From assembly GCA_937870825.1 (NCBI GenBank), contig CALMZO010000300.1, positions 1 to 64,000 of the forward strand: a stretch of 64,000 nucleotides of DNA, given 5' to 3'. Under the pieces are notes generated by a model. That model saw only the letters and a program-made list of their open reading frames with translations, was not told the DNA's origin and searched no databases. Origin of the DNA: an uncultured Chloroflexota bacterium (lineage in GTDB: Bacteria > Chloroflexota > Anaerolineae > UBA4142 > SHND01). The position numbers were made by a program, and so were the translations under genes. Shown here piece after piece: positions 33,310-42,198 of the stretch. Each line of letters starts with the position of its first letter. Positions within the stretch are counted from its first letter, which is position 1.

Positions 33310-34884
33310 ATGAGACTCAATCGCGTTCACTTTCGGGAACAACCGATTTGGTTTGCCCTGACACTCTTGACGCTGGGGGTGTTCCTCTATTTGCGGCTGA
33401 ATCAGCTGGGCACGAATCCGGGATGGTATTCGGACGAGGGCAGTGATTTGGATATTGCGCGTCATCTGGCGCAAGGCAGGTGGCAGTACCTGGCTTTGGG
33501 CGGAACGCCGCTGGTTGCGGCGCGTGTGCCGTTGTTTCATCTCTTGCTCGTGGGCGCGTTTGAAATTTGGGGTTATGATATTTTGACGGCGCGCTTGGTC
33601 GTCGCGTTGTTTAACGTTGCCACCGCGCTGCTGCTTTTGATTGCGGTGCGCGAAATGGCAGGAAAATGGGCGGCGCTGCTCAGTGTTTTGGCGCTGGGCA
33701 TTATGCCGAACGCGCTGCTGTGGAGCCGCATCGCGTTTGCGTACAACGTGCAGGCGTTCTTTGTGGTGTTGTGCTGGTACGCGCTTTGGAAATTTTACAC
33801 GCTTGGTACGAGACGATGGCTCTTGGTCGCCTCGCTTGCCGCGTGCGCCGCCTACATGACGGCGTTGACGGGCTTGCCGTTGCTTGTTTGTGTCGCGATT
33901 GTGACGCTTGCGGTCAAGCCGCGCGCATTGATTTGGAGCGCGCCGTTAATGCTTTTGCCGGGCATCGGTTTTCTTGGGCTGCTGTATTGGACGGCGCCCG
34001 ATGCTTTGCTGCAAGACTTGGCGTTGACGTTCGGGCGAACGAGCGATTCGATTTTCGGACAATTGTTTAATTTCTTTATTAGTTATGTGTATTGGTTCGA
34101 CTGGTCGGTATGGGTGGCATGGGGCTTTGTTGGACTTTTTTTGATTGAACGCCGCTCGGTGCGGTATCTCACGCTGTTGATGTTTCTCGCGATTTTGTTC
34201 AATGTCATGCGCGCGTTCCCCGGAGTTGGCGATTTGGCATTTCATCGCTATTTGGGAATCTTGCCCTTTCTCGCGCTCGGCGCGGCGCAATTTCTTTTGC
34301 GCGTGATTTCCTTTCTGCGCGCGCAAACCAAAGCGGAGCTGGTTTCTGCGTCGTTGCCGCGTTGGATGCTGTGGGCAAAAACAAATGTGTCGCAGAGTTT
34401 GTTGGCGAATGCGGCGCTGGCGGTGCTGTTGATGCTTCCCTTGTTTTGGTTGGCAATGTTGGACATCTATTCGGTCTCTGCTGCGGTGTCGCCCTTGCAA
34501 ACGCGTTTGGATTCCGTGAGCGTGACAAATCCGTCGGACGCGCGTGAAATCACAGACTGGGTGAACGCGCGAACGGGAGCGCAAGATGTGGTGTTGGCGT
34601 CACCGACAATCGCGTGGCTGCTCAATGCCAAGACTGCAGATTTTCAACAAGCGCTGGCGTATGAAGGGAACGCCACGGACAATTATGGCAAAGGACTGCC
34701 GCGCGCGCGTTTTTTGTTTGATGCCTCTTTCAAAAATGCGGACTATGTGATTCTGGACCGCTTGTGGCGCGGCTGGGCTTTACAGCGCATGCCCGCCCTC
34801 GAAAACTTTATGCGCACAGTCGAATCATGGGAACGGGTCCGAACGCAAGGTGAGTTTGATGTGTATCAAAATCCCGCGCGGTGA
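33310..34884 (+). CDS. GT39-like polytopic glycosyltransferase
   Basis: 524 aa, ATG 33310. First-loop motif LGTNPGWYSDEGSDLDIARHL carries the Asp-Glu pair of the PMT superfamily, followed by GGTPLVAARVPLFHLLLVGAF. The loop LWSRIAFAYNVQAFFVVLCW matches the conserved aromatic helix found after the second loop in these proteins. About 11 membrane helices and a C-terminal outer domain (about 395-524) with TGAQDVVLASPTIAWLL, a pattern shared by several proteins in this cluster. Codon use here has slightly fewer CGCG runs than in its neighbours. Confidence 0.85.
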   Translation: MRLNRVHFREQPIWFALTLLTLGVFLYLRLNQLGTNPGWYSDEGSDLDIARHLAQGRWQYLALGGTPLVAARVPLFHLLLVGAFEIWGYDILTARLVVALFNVATALLLLIAVREMAGKWAALLSVLALGIMPNALLWSRIAFAYNVQAFFVVLCWYALWKFYTLGTRRWLLVASLAACAAYMTALTGLPLLVCVAIVTLAVKPRALIWSAPLMLLPGIGFLGLLYWTAPDALLQDLALTFGRTSDSIFGQLFNFFISYVYWFDWSVWVAWGFVGLFLIERRSVRYLTLLMFLAILFNVMRAFPGVGDLAFHRYLGILPFLALGAAQFLLRVISFLRAQTKAELVSASLPRWMLWAKTNVSQSLLANAALAVLLMLPLFWLAMLDIYSVSAAVSPLQTRLDSVSVTNPSDAREITDWVNARTGAQDVVLASPTIAWLLNAKTADFQQALAYEGNATDNYGKGLPRARFLFDASFKNADYVILDRLWRGWALQRMPALENFMRTVESWERVRTQGEFDVYQNPAR

Positions 34885-36205
34885 ATCGCAACACCCCGCG
34901 CTGTCGCAAGATGGTTTGTTGTTCCTTTTTGCATGGGCGGCGCTGGTTTGGTCGGCGAGCATGAGTCATTTAATCGCGCCAACTACACAGAACAATGTAA
35001 CTCTGACGGCAGTGTTGATGCGCGCTTCCATCACAGACCCGCTGCCCGGTGTGTGGGGCTTTGTACTCGCCTTGTATCTGGTTGCGGATGTTTGGCTGCG
35101 TGGGCGCGCACAGGCGTGGGGCAAGAACATTGCGTTGAGCTGCATGGTCATCGGCTTTCTGCTTCTGCCAACAGTCCTTGCCATCATTTATCGCAGCAGC
35201 TCACAGCCACACACGTTCGTTCACGACGGCGCGATTCAAGTGGAACAAGCCGCGCAGTTTTTTCTGCGCGGTCAGAATCCGTACACTGTAGATTATACGC
35301 GGACGCCGATGGCAGAGTGGCCCTTTTCTGAAGACGGGCTGAAGGTAAATCCGGCGCTTTACCATTTGCCGTATCTCCCACTGCTTTGGCTGGGAACCAT
35401 TCCGTTTGCATTGGTTTTCCAGAATGTCTTGGGCTGGTACGATGTGCGAGTTGTTTATCTGGTCTGTTTTCTTGCAAGTCTGATTTTGATTTTGCACTCG
35501 CGCCTCTTTCGCGAAAATCGTTTTTCGGCAGCGATTGTTCTGGCGCTCAATCCATTGTTAATCCCCTTTTTGATTGAAGGGCGAAACGATATCGTCGTTT
35601 CGTTCTGGCTCGTCGTTGCGCTTGTGCTTTTGAATAAACAACGTCTCGGTATGGCGGGGCTGGCAGTTGCGGCAGCGGTCGCGAGTAAACAGACGGCGTG
35701 GTTTATTGTGCCATTCTTTGTAATGTATGTTTGGGCTTGCGGCGAAAAGACGAGTTGGGCAGGACGGTTAAAACCCTTACTTCCGGGGCTGTTTCTCTTG
35801 GCGCTGTGCGTGGTTCCGTTTTGGCTGTGGGACCCGAACGCATTTTGGGACGATGTCGTTTCGTATCAATCGGGGGCGGGCGGGGGAGTGGTTTATCCCA
35901 TCAAGTCACTTGGATTTGGTTCGGTGTTGCTTGGCTCGGGTCTGGTCGAGAACAACACGGACGCGTTTCCCTTTGTGTGGCTGCAGCTTGTTTTTGGCAT
36001 CCCGCTCGTTGTTTGGTTGCTGCGGCGACAGTTAAAGGAACAATCACTCATGCGGCTTGTCCTGAATTACGCACTGCTGCTCAGCGTAATTCTATTTTTT
36101 TCGCGCACCTTTAATGACAATCACCTTGGCTTTGTAATTACTTGGCTCGGACTGGCTTTTTTGCTCCCGGGGGCAAAATATCCGTCGCCGATGATTGAGC
36201 CGTGA
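34859..36205 (+). CDS. Polytopic membrane glycosyltransferase-like protein
   Basis: 448 aa from ATG 34859 (GTG 34850 is possible), overlapping the previous gene. About 10 membrane helices. The large outer loop (about 120-170) reads VHDGAIQVEQAAQFFLRGQN, PYTVDYTRTPM, similar to the D......A....G.dPY feature of GT87 and related proteins, and NALNPLLIPF-type helices follow (ALNPLLIPFLIEGRNDIVV). An inner loop with ASKQTAWFIVPFFVMY resembles the K-P/K-Q loop of that family. A GGGG run at 35874 encodes Gly-rich AGGGVVY. Exact family uncertain. Confidence 0.75.
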   Translation: MCIKIPRGESQHPALSQDGLLFLFAWAALVWSASMSHLIAPTTQNNVTLTAVLMRASITDPLPGVWGFVLALYLVADVWLRGRAQAWGKNIALSCMVIGFLLLPTVLAIIYRSSSQPHTFVHDGAIQVEQAAQFFLRGQNPYTVDYTRTPMAEWPFSEDGLKVNPALYHLPYLPLLWLGTIPFALVFQNVLGWYDVRVVYLVCFLASLILILHSRLFRENRFSAAIVLALNPLLIPFLIEGRNDIVVSFWLVVALVLLNKQRLGMAGLAVAAAVASKQTAWFIVPFFVMYVWACGEKTSWAGRLKPLLPGLFLLALCVVPFWLWDPNAFWDDVVSYQSGAGGGVVYPIKSLGFGSVLLGSGLVENNTDAFPFVWLQLVFGIPLVVWLLRRQLKEQSLMRLVLNYALLLSVILFFSRTFNDNHLGFVITWLGLAFLLPGAKYPSPMIEP

Positions 36206-36250
36206 CGGAGGGCATTCGTGGGAATGGAGCGTGACGCGGACGCGACAAAC

Positions 36251-36910
36251 ATGACACAAAAAATCATCCTTCTCGGCACGGGCGGAAACAGTGTGGATAT
36301 TCTCGACACGCTGAACGACATCAACGCGGCGCGCGGGGAACGCGTGTACGAATGCGCGGGGTTTCTCGACGACGACGCGACACAATGGGGGCGCGAAATT
36401 TTTGGCGCGCGCGTGTTGGGCGCGTTGGATGCGGCATCACAGTACGCAGACTGTTTTTTTGTGAACGGCATCGCGGGCGTACATTCCTTTTGGAAGAAAC
36501 GCGACATTCTCGCGCGAACGCAAATGCCGCGCGAACATTTTGCCACGATTGTTCATCCGACGGCGAGCGTTTCGCGGAGCGCGCGCATTGGCAACGGCGT
36601 TGTCATTTTTCAACACGTCACGATTACGACGAATGTCACCATCGGCGACCATGTAATGATTTTGCCCAACACGGTCATCAGTCACGACGATGTGATTGGT
36701 GAGTACACGAGCATCGCGGGCGGCGTTGCGCTTTCGGGGAATGTGCGCGTCGGTGAATCTTGTTACATCGGCAGTCACGCGAGCATCAAAGAGGGTGTGA
36801 CGATTGGGAATGGCGCGCTGATTGGGCTGGGCAGCGTTGTGCTGCGCGATGTGGCGGAAAACTGTGTCGTCGTCGGCAATCCTGCGCGCGTTTTGCGAAA
36901 TGTAAAATGA
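36251..36910 (+). CDS. NeuD-like sugar O-acyltransferase (left-handed beta-helix)
   Basis: 219 aa from ATG 36251 (ATG 36218 would add 11 residues of little character). An N-terminal Rossmann-like domain (KIILLGTGGNSVDILDTLND) is followed by hexapeptide repeats forming a left-handed beta-helix from about residue 95 (ASVSRSARIGNGVVIFQHVT, ...GCI-type turns) and the catalytic His of NTVISHDDVIGEY. The end GLGSVVLRDVAENCVVVGNP is typical of the PglD/NeuD family, which acetylate nucleotide-linked or polymer sugars using acetyl-CoA. In this cluster it probably decorates the glycan or its precursor. Confidence 0.88.
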   Translation: MTQKIILLGTGGNSVDILDTLNDINAARGERVYECAGFLDDDATQWGREIFGARVLGALDAASQYADCFFVNGIAGVHSFWKKRDILARTQMPREHFATIVHPTASVSRSARIGNGVVIFQHVTITTNVTIGDHVMILPNTVISHDDVIGEYTSIAGGVALSGNVRVGESCYIGSHASIKEGVTIGNGALIGLGSVVLRDVAENCVVVGNPARVLRNVK

Positions 36911-37845
36911 GTCGAACGTTTTGGATTCGTTTTGCGCTGCTTGTTTTCGTCGCGGGCGTGCCGTTCGCCCTCGCCGCGCTCACCCCCCCCCCATCTCCCA
37001 ACCTGAAAGAAATCGCGCAACGCGCCGCGCAGGAATTGGACCGCTTGCTGCAATTGCGCGCGCAGCAGACATTCACCATTGCCGCGTTTCCTTCGATTCG
37101 CGCGTATGCGGCAACCTCTCCCGAAACGCGTTCGCAGCGCGCAGCCATCGCCTTGAATGAACTGCAAGCGTGGGTGGCGTCCGATACCCATGTTCGCGAA
37201 GTAGTGATTACCGACGAGCAGGGGATTGTGATTATGGCGACGCGCGAAGGATGGAATGAGGATGTAAGCGCGCGCAAATTTGTGCAAGACGCGTTACGCG
37301 GACAACTTGCCGTTTCCCCAATCGCTCAAGACCGCGGCGAATTTTCAACGTACTATGCCGCGCCCATTCTCGACAATCGCAAAGAAATCGCGGGCGCGCT
37401 GGTGATTCGCGTCGCGGCGCAAGAAATGTGGAGCGTCACCCCGCGCGGCGAAAATTTTTACGCGGTCATCAGCGATGAAAATGGCGTGCGCCTGGACGAT
37501 TCGGGAAATCCCGCGCGGCGGCTCACGTCGTTCGGACCGCTCGATGCACCACGCGCCGCGCAGATTTCGAGAGCGCATGTGTACGGCGCGCAGCTGCCGC
37601 AGCCCCGCGCCACCACTCTCACGCGCGCGCAGGAACTCGTCACGCGCGGCGCGTTGGATGAATTGACCGCGCGCGATTTTGATGCAGGCGCGCTTGCCGC
37701 GCAGCGCCTGGTTTCGAGACCCTGGTATGTTTTGGCGCTCGCGCCCGCGCCGACGTTCGTGGACCTTGGATGGCGTTTCGGTGTTCCCCTCATTGCCGCG
37801 ATTCTCCTGGCGTTCGGCGGCGCGCTCCTTTTGAATCGGCTATGA
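36907..37845 (+). CDS. Orphan Cache-type sensor membrane protein
   Basis: 312 aa from ATG 36907 in an ATGA overlap. One N-terminal helix (about 6-25), an outer domain of about 260 residues, and one C-terminal helix (about 288-309, FGVPLIAAILLAFGGALLL), ending with NRL. The outer part has the long helix plus PAS-like core expected of a dCache domain: LNELQAWVASDTHVREVVIT, DEQGIVIMATREGWNED, FVQDALRGQ and YYAAPILDNRKEIAGALVIR. There is no HAMP, kinase, cyclase or chemoreceptor output after the second helix, so it is a sensor without an effector. A C10 run at 36983 encodes Pro residues right after the first helix. Confidence 0.8.
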   Translation: MSRTFWIRFALLVFVAGVPFALAALTPPPSPNLKEIAQRAAQELDRLLQLRAQQTFTIAAFPSIRAYAATSPETRSQRAAIALNELQAWVASDTHVREVVITDEQGIVIMATREGWNEDVSARKFVQDALRGQLAVSPIAQDRGEFSTYYAAPILDNRKEIAGALVIRVAAQEMWSVTPRGENFYAVISDENGVRLDDSGNPARRLTSFGPLDAPRAAQISRAHVYGAQLPQPRATTLTRAQELVTRGALDELTARDFDAGALAAQRLVSRPWYVLALAPAPTFVDLGWRFGVPLIAAILLAFGGALLLNRL

Positions 37846-39347
37846 ACTTTTTACACCTTCCTCGTTCCTCGCTCCTCCGTCCTGCATTCTATTTTTTTAT
37901 CTCGTTTCTCTGCGTCGCGTTTTACCTCCTCGCCGCGTATTCCCAAAACGGCGCGTTCGGTTTCCCCCTCGACGACGCGTGGATTCACCAGGTGTATGCG
38001 CGCAATCTGGGCACGCGTTTTGAATTTTCGTTTTTTGCCGGACAGCCCAGCGCGGGTTCCACGTCTCCGCTGTGGACAATTTTTTTGGGCATCGGTTACG
38101 CGGCGCAAATAGATTATCGCGTCTGGACAATTTTGTTGGGAAGCGTGTTTCTCGCCGCAACGGGAATGATGACACAGCGCGTCACAGAACATTTGACGAA
38201 TGACCCTTCGTCCCTCAGGGCAAGCGCGCGCCTTGCGAATTGGTTCGCGCCGCTCTCGGTGATTTTGGAATGGCATCTCGTGTGGGCGGCGGCGAGTGGG
38301 ATGGAGATTGTGTTGTTTGTGTTTTTGTCGCTCGCGCTCGTCGAATCGTTTTTTGCGAAAAGGAACGCGATTTTTTTGGGATTGCTCACGGGGCTGTTGG
38401 TGTTGACGAGACCGGATGGCGTGTTGTTCGCTGTGCTTGTTGGGATAGGAATACTCATCCGAAACCAGCCGCGTAGTTCCCGCATCTCGCTTATTTCCCT
38501 CTCTACTTTTTCTGTGGCACTCGTTGTCCTGCTGCTTCCTTATTTCATTTTCAATTTCCAAACCGGTGGCACACTTTTACCAAACACCTTTTACGCCAAA
38601 GGCGCGGAATATGCGGAACTGACGACGCAAACCAATTTTTTTGCGCGTTGGCTGATGATGTATCGTCAACCGTTGCTCGGCGCGCAAGTGTTACTTGTAC
38701 CGGGCATCGTGTACGCAATGTTTTGTTTTGCGCGCATGCGCGCGTGGGAAAAATTTTTGCCCGCGTTGTGGATTGTGTTATTGCCTGCGTTGTATGCGTG
38801 GCGCTTGCCTGTGGAATATCAATTCGGGCGCTACATGATGCCTATCATTCCGTTCATGATGATTTATGGAATTGTCGGCACAAAATTTTTGTTTGAAAAA
38901 ATTTCATTGCGCGTATTGCGTCGCGCGTGGGGCATGACGATTGCGGTGCTGCTCAGCGCGTTTGTTTTGTTCGGCGCGAATTTTTACGCGCAATCTGTCG
39001 CGATTGTGAATTGTGAAATGGTGGCGGTTGCGAATTTTACGCGTGAAAATTTGCCGCAGGGCGCGCTCATTGCCGCGCATGACATTGGCGCGCAAGGATA
39101 TTTTGACCCGCAGCATCCGATTTTGGATTTGGCGGGACTCGTTTCGCCGGAAGTGATTCCGTTTATTCGTGATGAAGCAAAATTGAAAACGTGGATGCGA
39201 GAACGCGGCGCGCAGTACGCGATTTTTTTTCCAACGTGGTATCCAAGCTTGGCGCGTGATGAACTATTTCAGGAAATTTTTTCGACGGACTGTGCGGTGA
39301 CGCGGGGGATGGGAGAGGAGAATCTAAAAGTGTATCATCTCGAATAA
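37842..39347 (+). CDS. Polytopic membrane glycosyltransferase-like protein
   Basis: 501 aa from ATG 37842, ATGA-coupled to the sensor gene. About 10 membrane helices. First loop: FPLDDAWIHQVYARNLGTRF with a double Asp, then AGSTSPLWTIFLGIGY (STSPLW is frequent in a Chloroflexota/Actinobacteria group of membrane transferases). A middle loop has GGTLLPNTFYAKGAEYAEL, also shared by that group. An outer C-terminal domain (about 395-501) contains LIAAHDIGAQGYFD. It is the last gene of the plus-strand cluster; its stop lies inside an 18-bp inverted repeat shared with fmt. Confidence 0.82.
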   Translation: MNFLHLPRSSLLRPAFYFFISFLCVAFYLLAAYSQNGAFGFPLDDAWIHQVYARNLGTRFEFSFFAGQPSAGSTSPLWTIFLGIGYAAQIDYRVWTILLGSVFLAATGMMTQRVTEHLTNDPSSLRASARLANWFAPLSVILEWHLVWAAASGMEIVLFVFLSLALVESFFAKRNAIFLGLLTGLLVLTRPDGVLFAVLVGIGILIRNQPRSSRISLISLSTFSVALVVLLLPYFIFNFQTGGTLLPNTFYAKGAEYAELTTQTNFFARWLMMYRQPLLGAQVLLVPGIVYAMFCFARMRAWEKFLPALWIVLLPALYAWRLPVEYQFGRYMMPIIPFMMIYGIVGTKFLFEKISLRVLRRAWGMTIAVLLSAFVLFGANFYAQSVAIVNCEMVAVANFTRENLPQGALIAAHDIGAQGYFDPQHPILDLAGLVSPEVIPFIRDEAKLKTWMRERGAQYAIFFPTWYPSLARDELFQEIFSTDCAVTRGMGEENLKVYHLE

Positions 39348-39379
39348 AAATTGTCGCAGAAAATTTTTATTCGAGATGA
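39335..39379. terminator. Perfect 18-bp inverted repeat forming a bidirectional terminator
   Basis: TCATCTCGAATAAAAATT at 39335-39352 is repeated in inverse at 39362-39379 with a 9-base loop. The arms contain the last codons and stop of both convergent genes (both proteins end in HLE), and the A/T runs serve as U-tracts in each direction. Confidence 0.85.
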
Positions 39380-40323
39380 CTTCCCACAAACTCGCGCTGC
39401 CCGCGCGCAAATTCGCCCGCCGTCATTTCGCGTTTGCCCGCGAGTTGCACTTTGTGAATTAACAAAATGCCTTTGCCCGTCGCTACGCCAATGTCTTTGC
39501 CGATTTGCAAAACCGTGCCGGGAATTTCGGGAGCGTTGCGTTCGAGAACGGACGCGTGTAAAATTTTGAGTAGCCCCTCACCCCCAGCCCCTCTCCCACC
39601 ACTGGGCGAGGGGAGATACGTGTACGCGGTGGGCCACGGCTGATATGCGCGCACCATGCGCTCGATGTACGTCGCCGATTTGTCCCATTTGATTTGTCCG
39701 TCCTCTTTGGCGACGAGGCGCGTCATGGTCGCTTGCGAATGGTCTTGCGGTTTCGGTATAATTTTTCCTTCGAGATAGGCGGGCAGGGTGTCGAGTACGA
39801 GCTCTGCGCCCAGTTTGGATAATTTTTGGGTGAGCGTTTCTGTCGTATCTTCGGGCGCAATCGGAATGGAACGCGCGGTGAGAATGTCGCCCGTGTCGAG
39901 TCCTTCGTCCATTTGCATCAACGTCACGCCCGCTTCGCTATCGCCCGCGAGAATCGCGTATGGTATCGGCGATGCGCCGCGCAAGCGCGGAAGAAGCGAC
40001 GCGTGGGTATTGATGCAGCCGCGTGCGGGGGTTTCCAAAATGGCTTTGGGCAATAACAGTCCGTACGCGGCGACGATGACGACATCGGGATTGTATTCGC
40101 GCAAACGATGCTGCTCACTGCCGTTGCGCAACGAGCGCGGTTGTTCGAGCGGCAAATTGTGTTGCAGCGCGAAATGTTTGACCGGCGAAACGACGACTTG
40201 TTTGCCGCGTCCCGATGGTTTGTCAATGCGCGTGTACACCGCGACGACATTGTAATTTTCAACCAGCGCCTGCAGAATCGGCACGGCAAATTCGGGCGTG
40301 CCCATGAAGACGATGCGAGTCAT
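39367..40323 (-). CDS. fmt: Methionyl-tRNA formyltransferase
   Basis: 318 aa from ATG 40323 (MTRIVFMGTPEFAVPIL); the frame is open to 40362 without homology. Catalytic Asn105, His107 (CINTHASLLPRLRG) and Asp143 (GLDTGD) are all present, so it should formylate initiator Met-tRNA with 10-formyl-THF. Around residues 236-252 the linker region holds YLPSPSGGRGAGGEG, a translated hairpin repeat not expected in Fmt; it lies between the catalytic and the C-terminal tRNA-binding part and probably forms a tolerated loop. The gene is divergent from recJ. Confidence 0.95.
   Translation of the reverse strand: MTRIVFMGTPEFAVPILQALVENYNVVAVYTRIDKPSGRGKQVVVSPVKHFALQHNLPLEQPRSLRNGSEQHRLREYNPDVVIVAAYGLLLPKAILETPARGCINTHASLLPRLRGASPIPYAILAGDSEAGVTLMQMDEGLDTGDILTARSIPIAPEDTTETLTQKLSKLGAELVLDTLPAYLEGKIIPKPQDHSQATMTRLVAKEDGQIKWDKSATYIERMVRAYQPWPTAYTYLPSPSGGRGAGGEGLLKILHASVLERNAPEIPGTVLQIGKDIGVATGKGILLIHKVQLAGKREMTAGEFARGQREFVGSHLE
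39573..39616 (-). repeat. CCTCACCCC...GAGGGGA hairpin repeat inside fmt
   Basis: CCCCTCACCCCCAGCCCCTC then TCCCACCACTGGGCGAGGGG. It is translated in frame as LPSPSGGRGAGGEG. Confidence 0.8.
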
Positions 40324-40370
40324 GGCTTGAATTGTAACATATCCCGCGCGTCCAGAAATCAATTTTTCGT

Positions 40371-40398
40371 TTGACTTGACGCTCTATCTCAATACAAT
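40371..40398 (+). promoter_or_regulatory. Promoter of recJ
   Basis: TTGACT (40371-40376), 16-bp spacer, TACAAT (40393-40398). The expected start of transcription is only a few bases before ATG 40409, so the messenger would be nearly leaderless; no ribosome binding site is visible. Confidence 0.6.
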
Positions 40399-40408
40399 TC
40401 CTTTACCT

Positions 40409-42142
40409 ATGCCCAAACGTCGCTGGCTCACTGCCCCCACCGCGCCTTCCACCTTTAGCGCGCGCTTTCCGCAATTTCCTCCGCTCATTGCCCAGATTTT
40501 TTTCAATCGCGGCATTACCACGCTCGACGAGGCGAATCGTTTTGTCGGTGCGTCCGACGCGTTGGACGGACATGCGTTTGGCGATGACCCGTTCAAAATG
40601 AATGGGATGACATGCGCGGTGGAACGCATTCGCCGCGCGATTTCGGATGGGGAAGCGATTGCAGTGTACGGCGATTTCGACGCGGATGGCGTTTGTTCCA
40701 CCGCGCTGCTGACCCAAGCATTGAAAACGCTTGGCGCGAAGGCATTGCCCTATATTCCGCATCGCATCAACGAAGGATACGGCTTGAATGATGACGCGCT
40801 CAAAGAACTCAAGAGCAAAGGTGTGCGCGTCGTGGTCACGGTGGACTGCGGCATTCGTTCGCTTGCCGAAGTGGACAACGGGACCGCGCTCGGTCTCGAC
40901 ATGATTGTGACCGACCATCATTCGTGCGGCAAAGAATTGCCGCGTGCCGTCGCCGTCATCAATCCAAAACAAGACGGCGACGGGTACCCGTTCCAAGAAT
41001 TCGCGGGCGTCGGCATCGCGTTCAAACTCGCACAAGCGTTGACGACAGCACAACACGTCGAACCCTTAGCCCACGCGCAGGAATTGGATTTGGACGCGTT
41101 GCTCGACCTTGTGGCGTTGGGAACCGTTGCAGACCTCGTGCCGCTCGTCGGAGAAAATCGCGTGTTGGTGAAACGCGGACTCGCGCGTTTGAGCAAGACG
41201 GAGCGCCCCGGACTCGTCGCAATGATGCAGCAGGCGGCGGGAAAAAATCGCAGCATGAACGCGGGGACGATTGGCTTTTTTCTCGGACCGCGTTTGAATG
41301 CGGCGGGACGCATCGAACACGCGCGCACCGCGTACAAATTGCTCACGACCCATTATCCCGGCGAAGCCGAACAACTCGCCGCGCAATTGGAAACGACGAA
41401 TCGCGAACGACAAAAACTCACAGACGAGATGACGCAAAAGGCGCGCGAGATGGTGGCGGCGCTTCCGCAAGACGATTTTATCTTGATTGCCGGTTCGCCC
41501 GATTTTCCCGAAGGGATCATCGGTTTGATTGCGAGCAAGATGCAAGAGGACGCGTATCGTCCCGCGATTGCAATGACGCATCAACTCGACAAGGGCAAGA
41601 TGCGCGGCAGCGCGCGCAGTATTCCCGAATTCAGCATTATCGCCGCGTTGGATGAATGTGCCGATTTGTTGGAACGACATGGCGGACATGCCGCGGCGGC
41701 GGGCTTTACGGTCAAGATCGAAAATTTTGATGCGCTGCATGCGCGTTTGAAAAATATCGCCAAACGCGAACTCGGACAACTCGAACTCACGCCGACGATT
41801 TCGATTGATGCGGAAGCTTCGCTCAGCGACATGAATTGGAAATTATTGGAACATCTCGACCAACTTGCGCCGTACGGGTACGGGAACCGCGAACCGATTT
41901 TTCTCTCGCGCAATGTGTTGGTCAAAGCGGCGCGCCTCGTCGGAACAGAACACATCGCGCTCACGGTTTCGGACGGCATCATCGTGTGGGATGCGATTGC
42001 GTTTCGCCAAAAAGATATTTTGCCGCACCTCGCGCCGCTGCCAAAGCAAGTGGACGTGGTGTATAACCTCGCGTCCAAAGTGTGGCAGAACGAACCGCGT
42101 TTGCAATTGGAAGTAAAAGACTTGAGAATTTCGGATTTGTAA
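40409..42142 (+). CDS. recJ: Single-stranded-DNA-specific exonuclease RecJ
   Basis: 577 aa. DHH phosphoesterase motifs in order: YGDFDADGVCSTAL (Asp89, 91, 93), VVTVDCGIR (Asp146) and IVTDHHSCG (Asp169-His170-His171); then the DHHA1 domain with GSARSIPEFSIIAAL and GGHAAAAGFTV; and a C-terminal OB-like part with LTVSDGIIVWDAIAF. It degrades single-stranded DNA 5' to 3' in recombination and repair. Length fits the family. ATG 40409 is preferred over TTG 40376, which lies in the promoter. A heptamer inverted repeat follows. Confidence 0.96.
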   Translation: MPKRRWLTAPTAPSTFSARFPQFPPLIAQIFFNRGITTLDEANRFVGASDALDGHAFGDDPFKMNGMTCAVERIRRAISDGEAIAVYGDFDADGVCSTALLTQALKTLGAKALPYIPHRINEGYGLNDDALKELKSKGVRVVVTVDCGIRSLAEVDNGTALGLDMIVTDHHSCGKELPRAVAVINPKQDGDGYPFQEFAGVGIAFKLAQALTTAQHVEPLAHAQELDLDALLDLVALGTVADLVPLVGENRVLVKRGLARLSKTERPGLVAMMQQAAGKNRSMNAGTIGFFLGPRLNAAGRIEHARTAYKLLTTHYPGEAEQLAAQLETTNRERQKLTDEMTQKAREMVAALPQDDFILIAGSPDFPEGIIGLIASKMQEDAYRPAIAMTHQLDKGKMRGSARSIPEFSIIAALDECADLLERHGGHAAAAGFTVKIENFDALHARLKNIAKRELGQLELTPTISIDAEASLSDMNWKLLEHLDQLAPYGYGNREPIFLSRNVLVKAARLVGTEHIALTVSDGIIVWDAIAFRQKDILPHLAPLPKQVDVVYNLASKVWQNEPRLQLEVKDLRISDL

Positions 42143-42193
42143 TTGCGGATTGCGAATTTTCAAATTTCCATTTCGCAATTTGCAATTCGCAAT
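42142..42193. repeat. Inverted heptamer-type repeat (ATTGCGA words)
   Basis: ATTGCGGATTGCGAA on the left and TTTCGCAATTTGCAATTCGC on the right can pair. It fills the gap between recJ and the Nudix gene. The same words appear translated as NSQFAIRNS in the GT39-like gene near 16888. Confidence 0.75.
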
Positions 42194-42198
42194 GGCAC

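Noticed and set aside
31564-33540. A 658-codon open frame on the minus strand, and another of 369 codons at 27085-28194.
   Set aside because: They lie opposite membrane-protein genes with clear motifs, are rich in Arg, His and Gln, and match no family. They are shadows caused by codon bias.
42082-42198. Longer Nudix protein starting inside recJ.
   Set aside because: The added residues are a translation of recJ's end in another frame and of the intergenic heptamer repeat.
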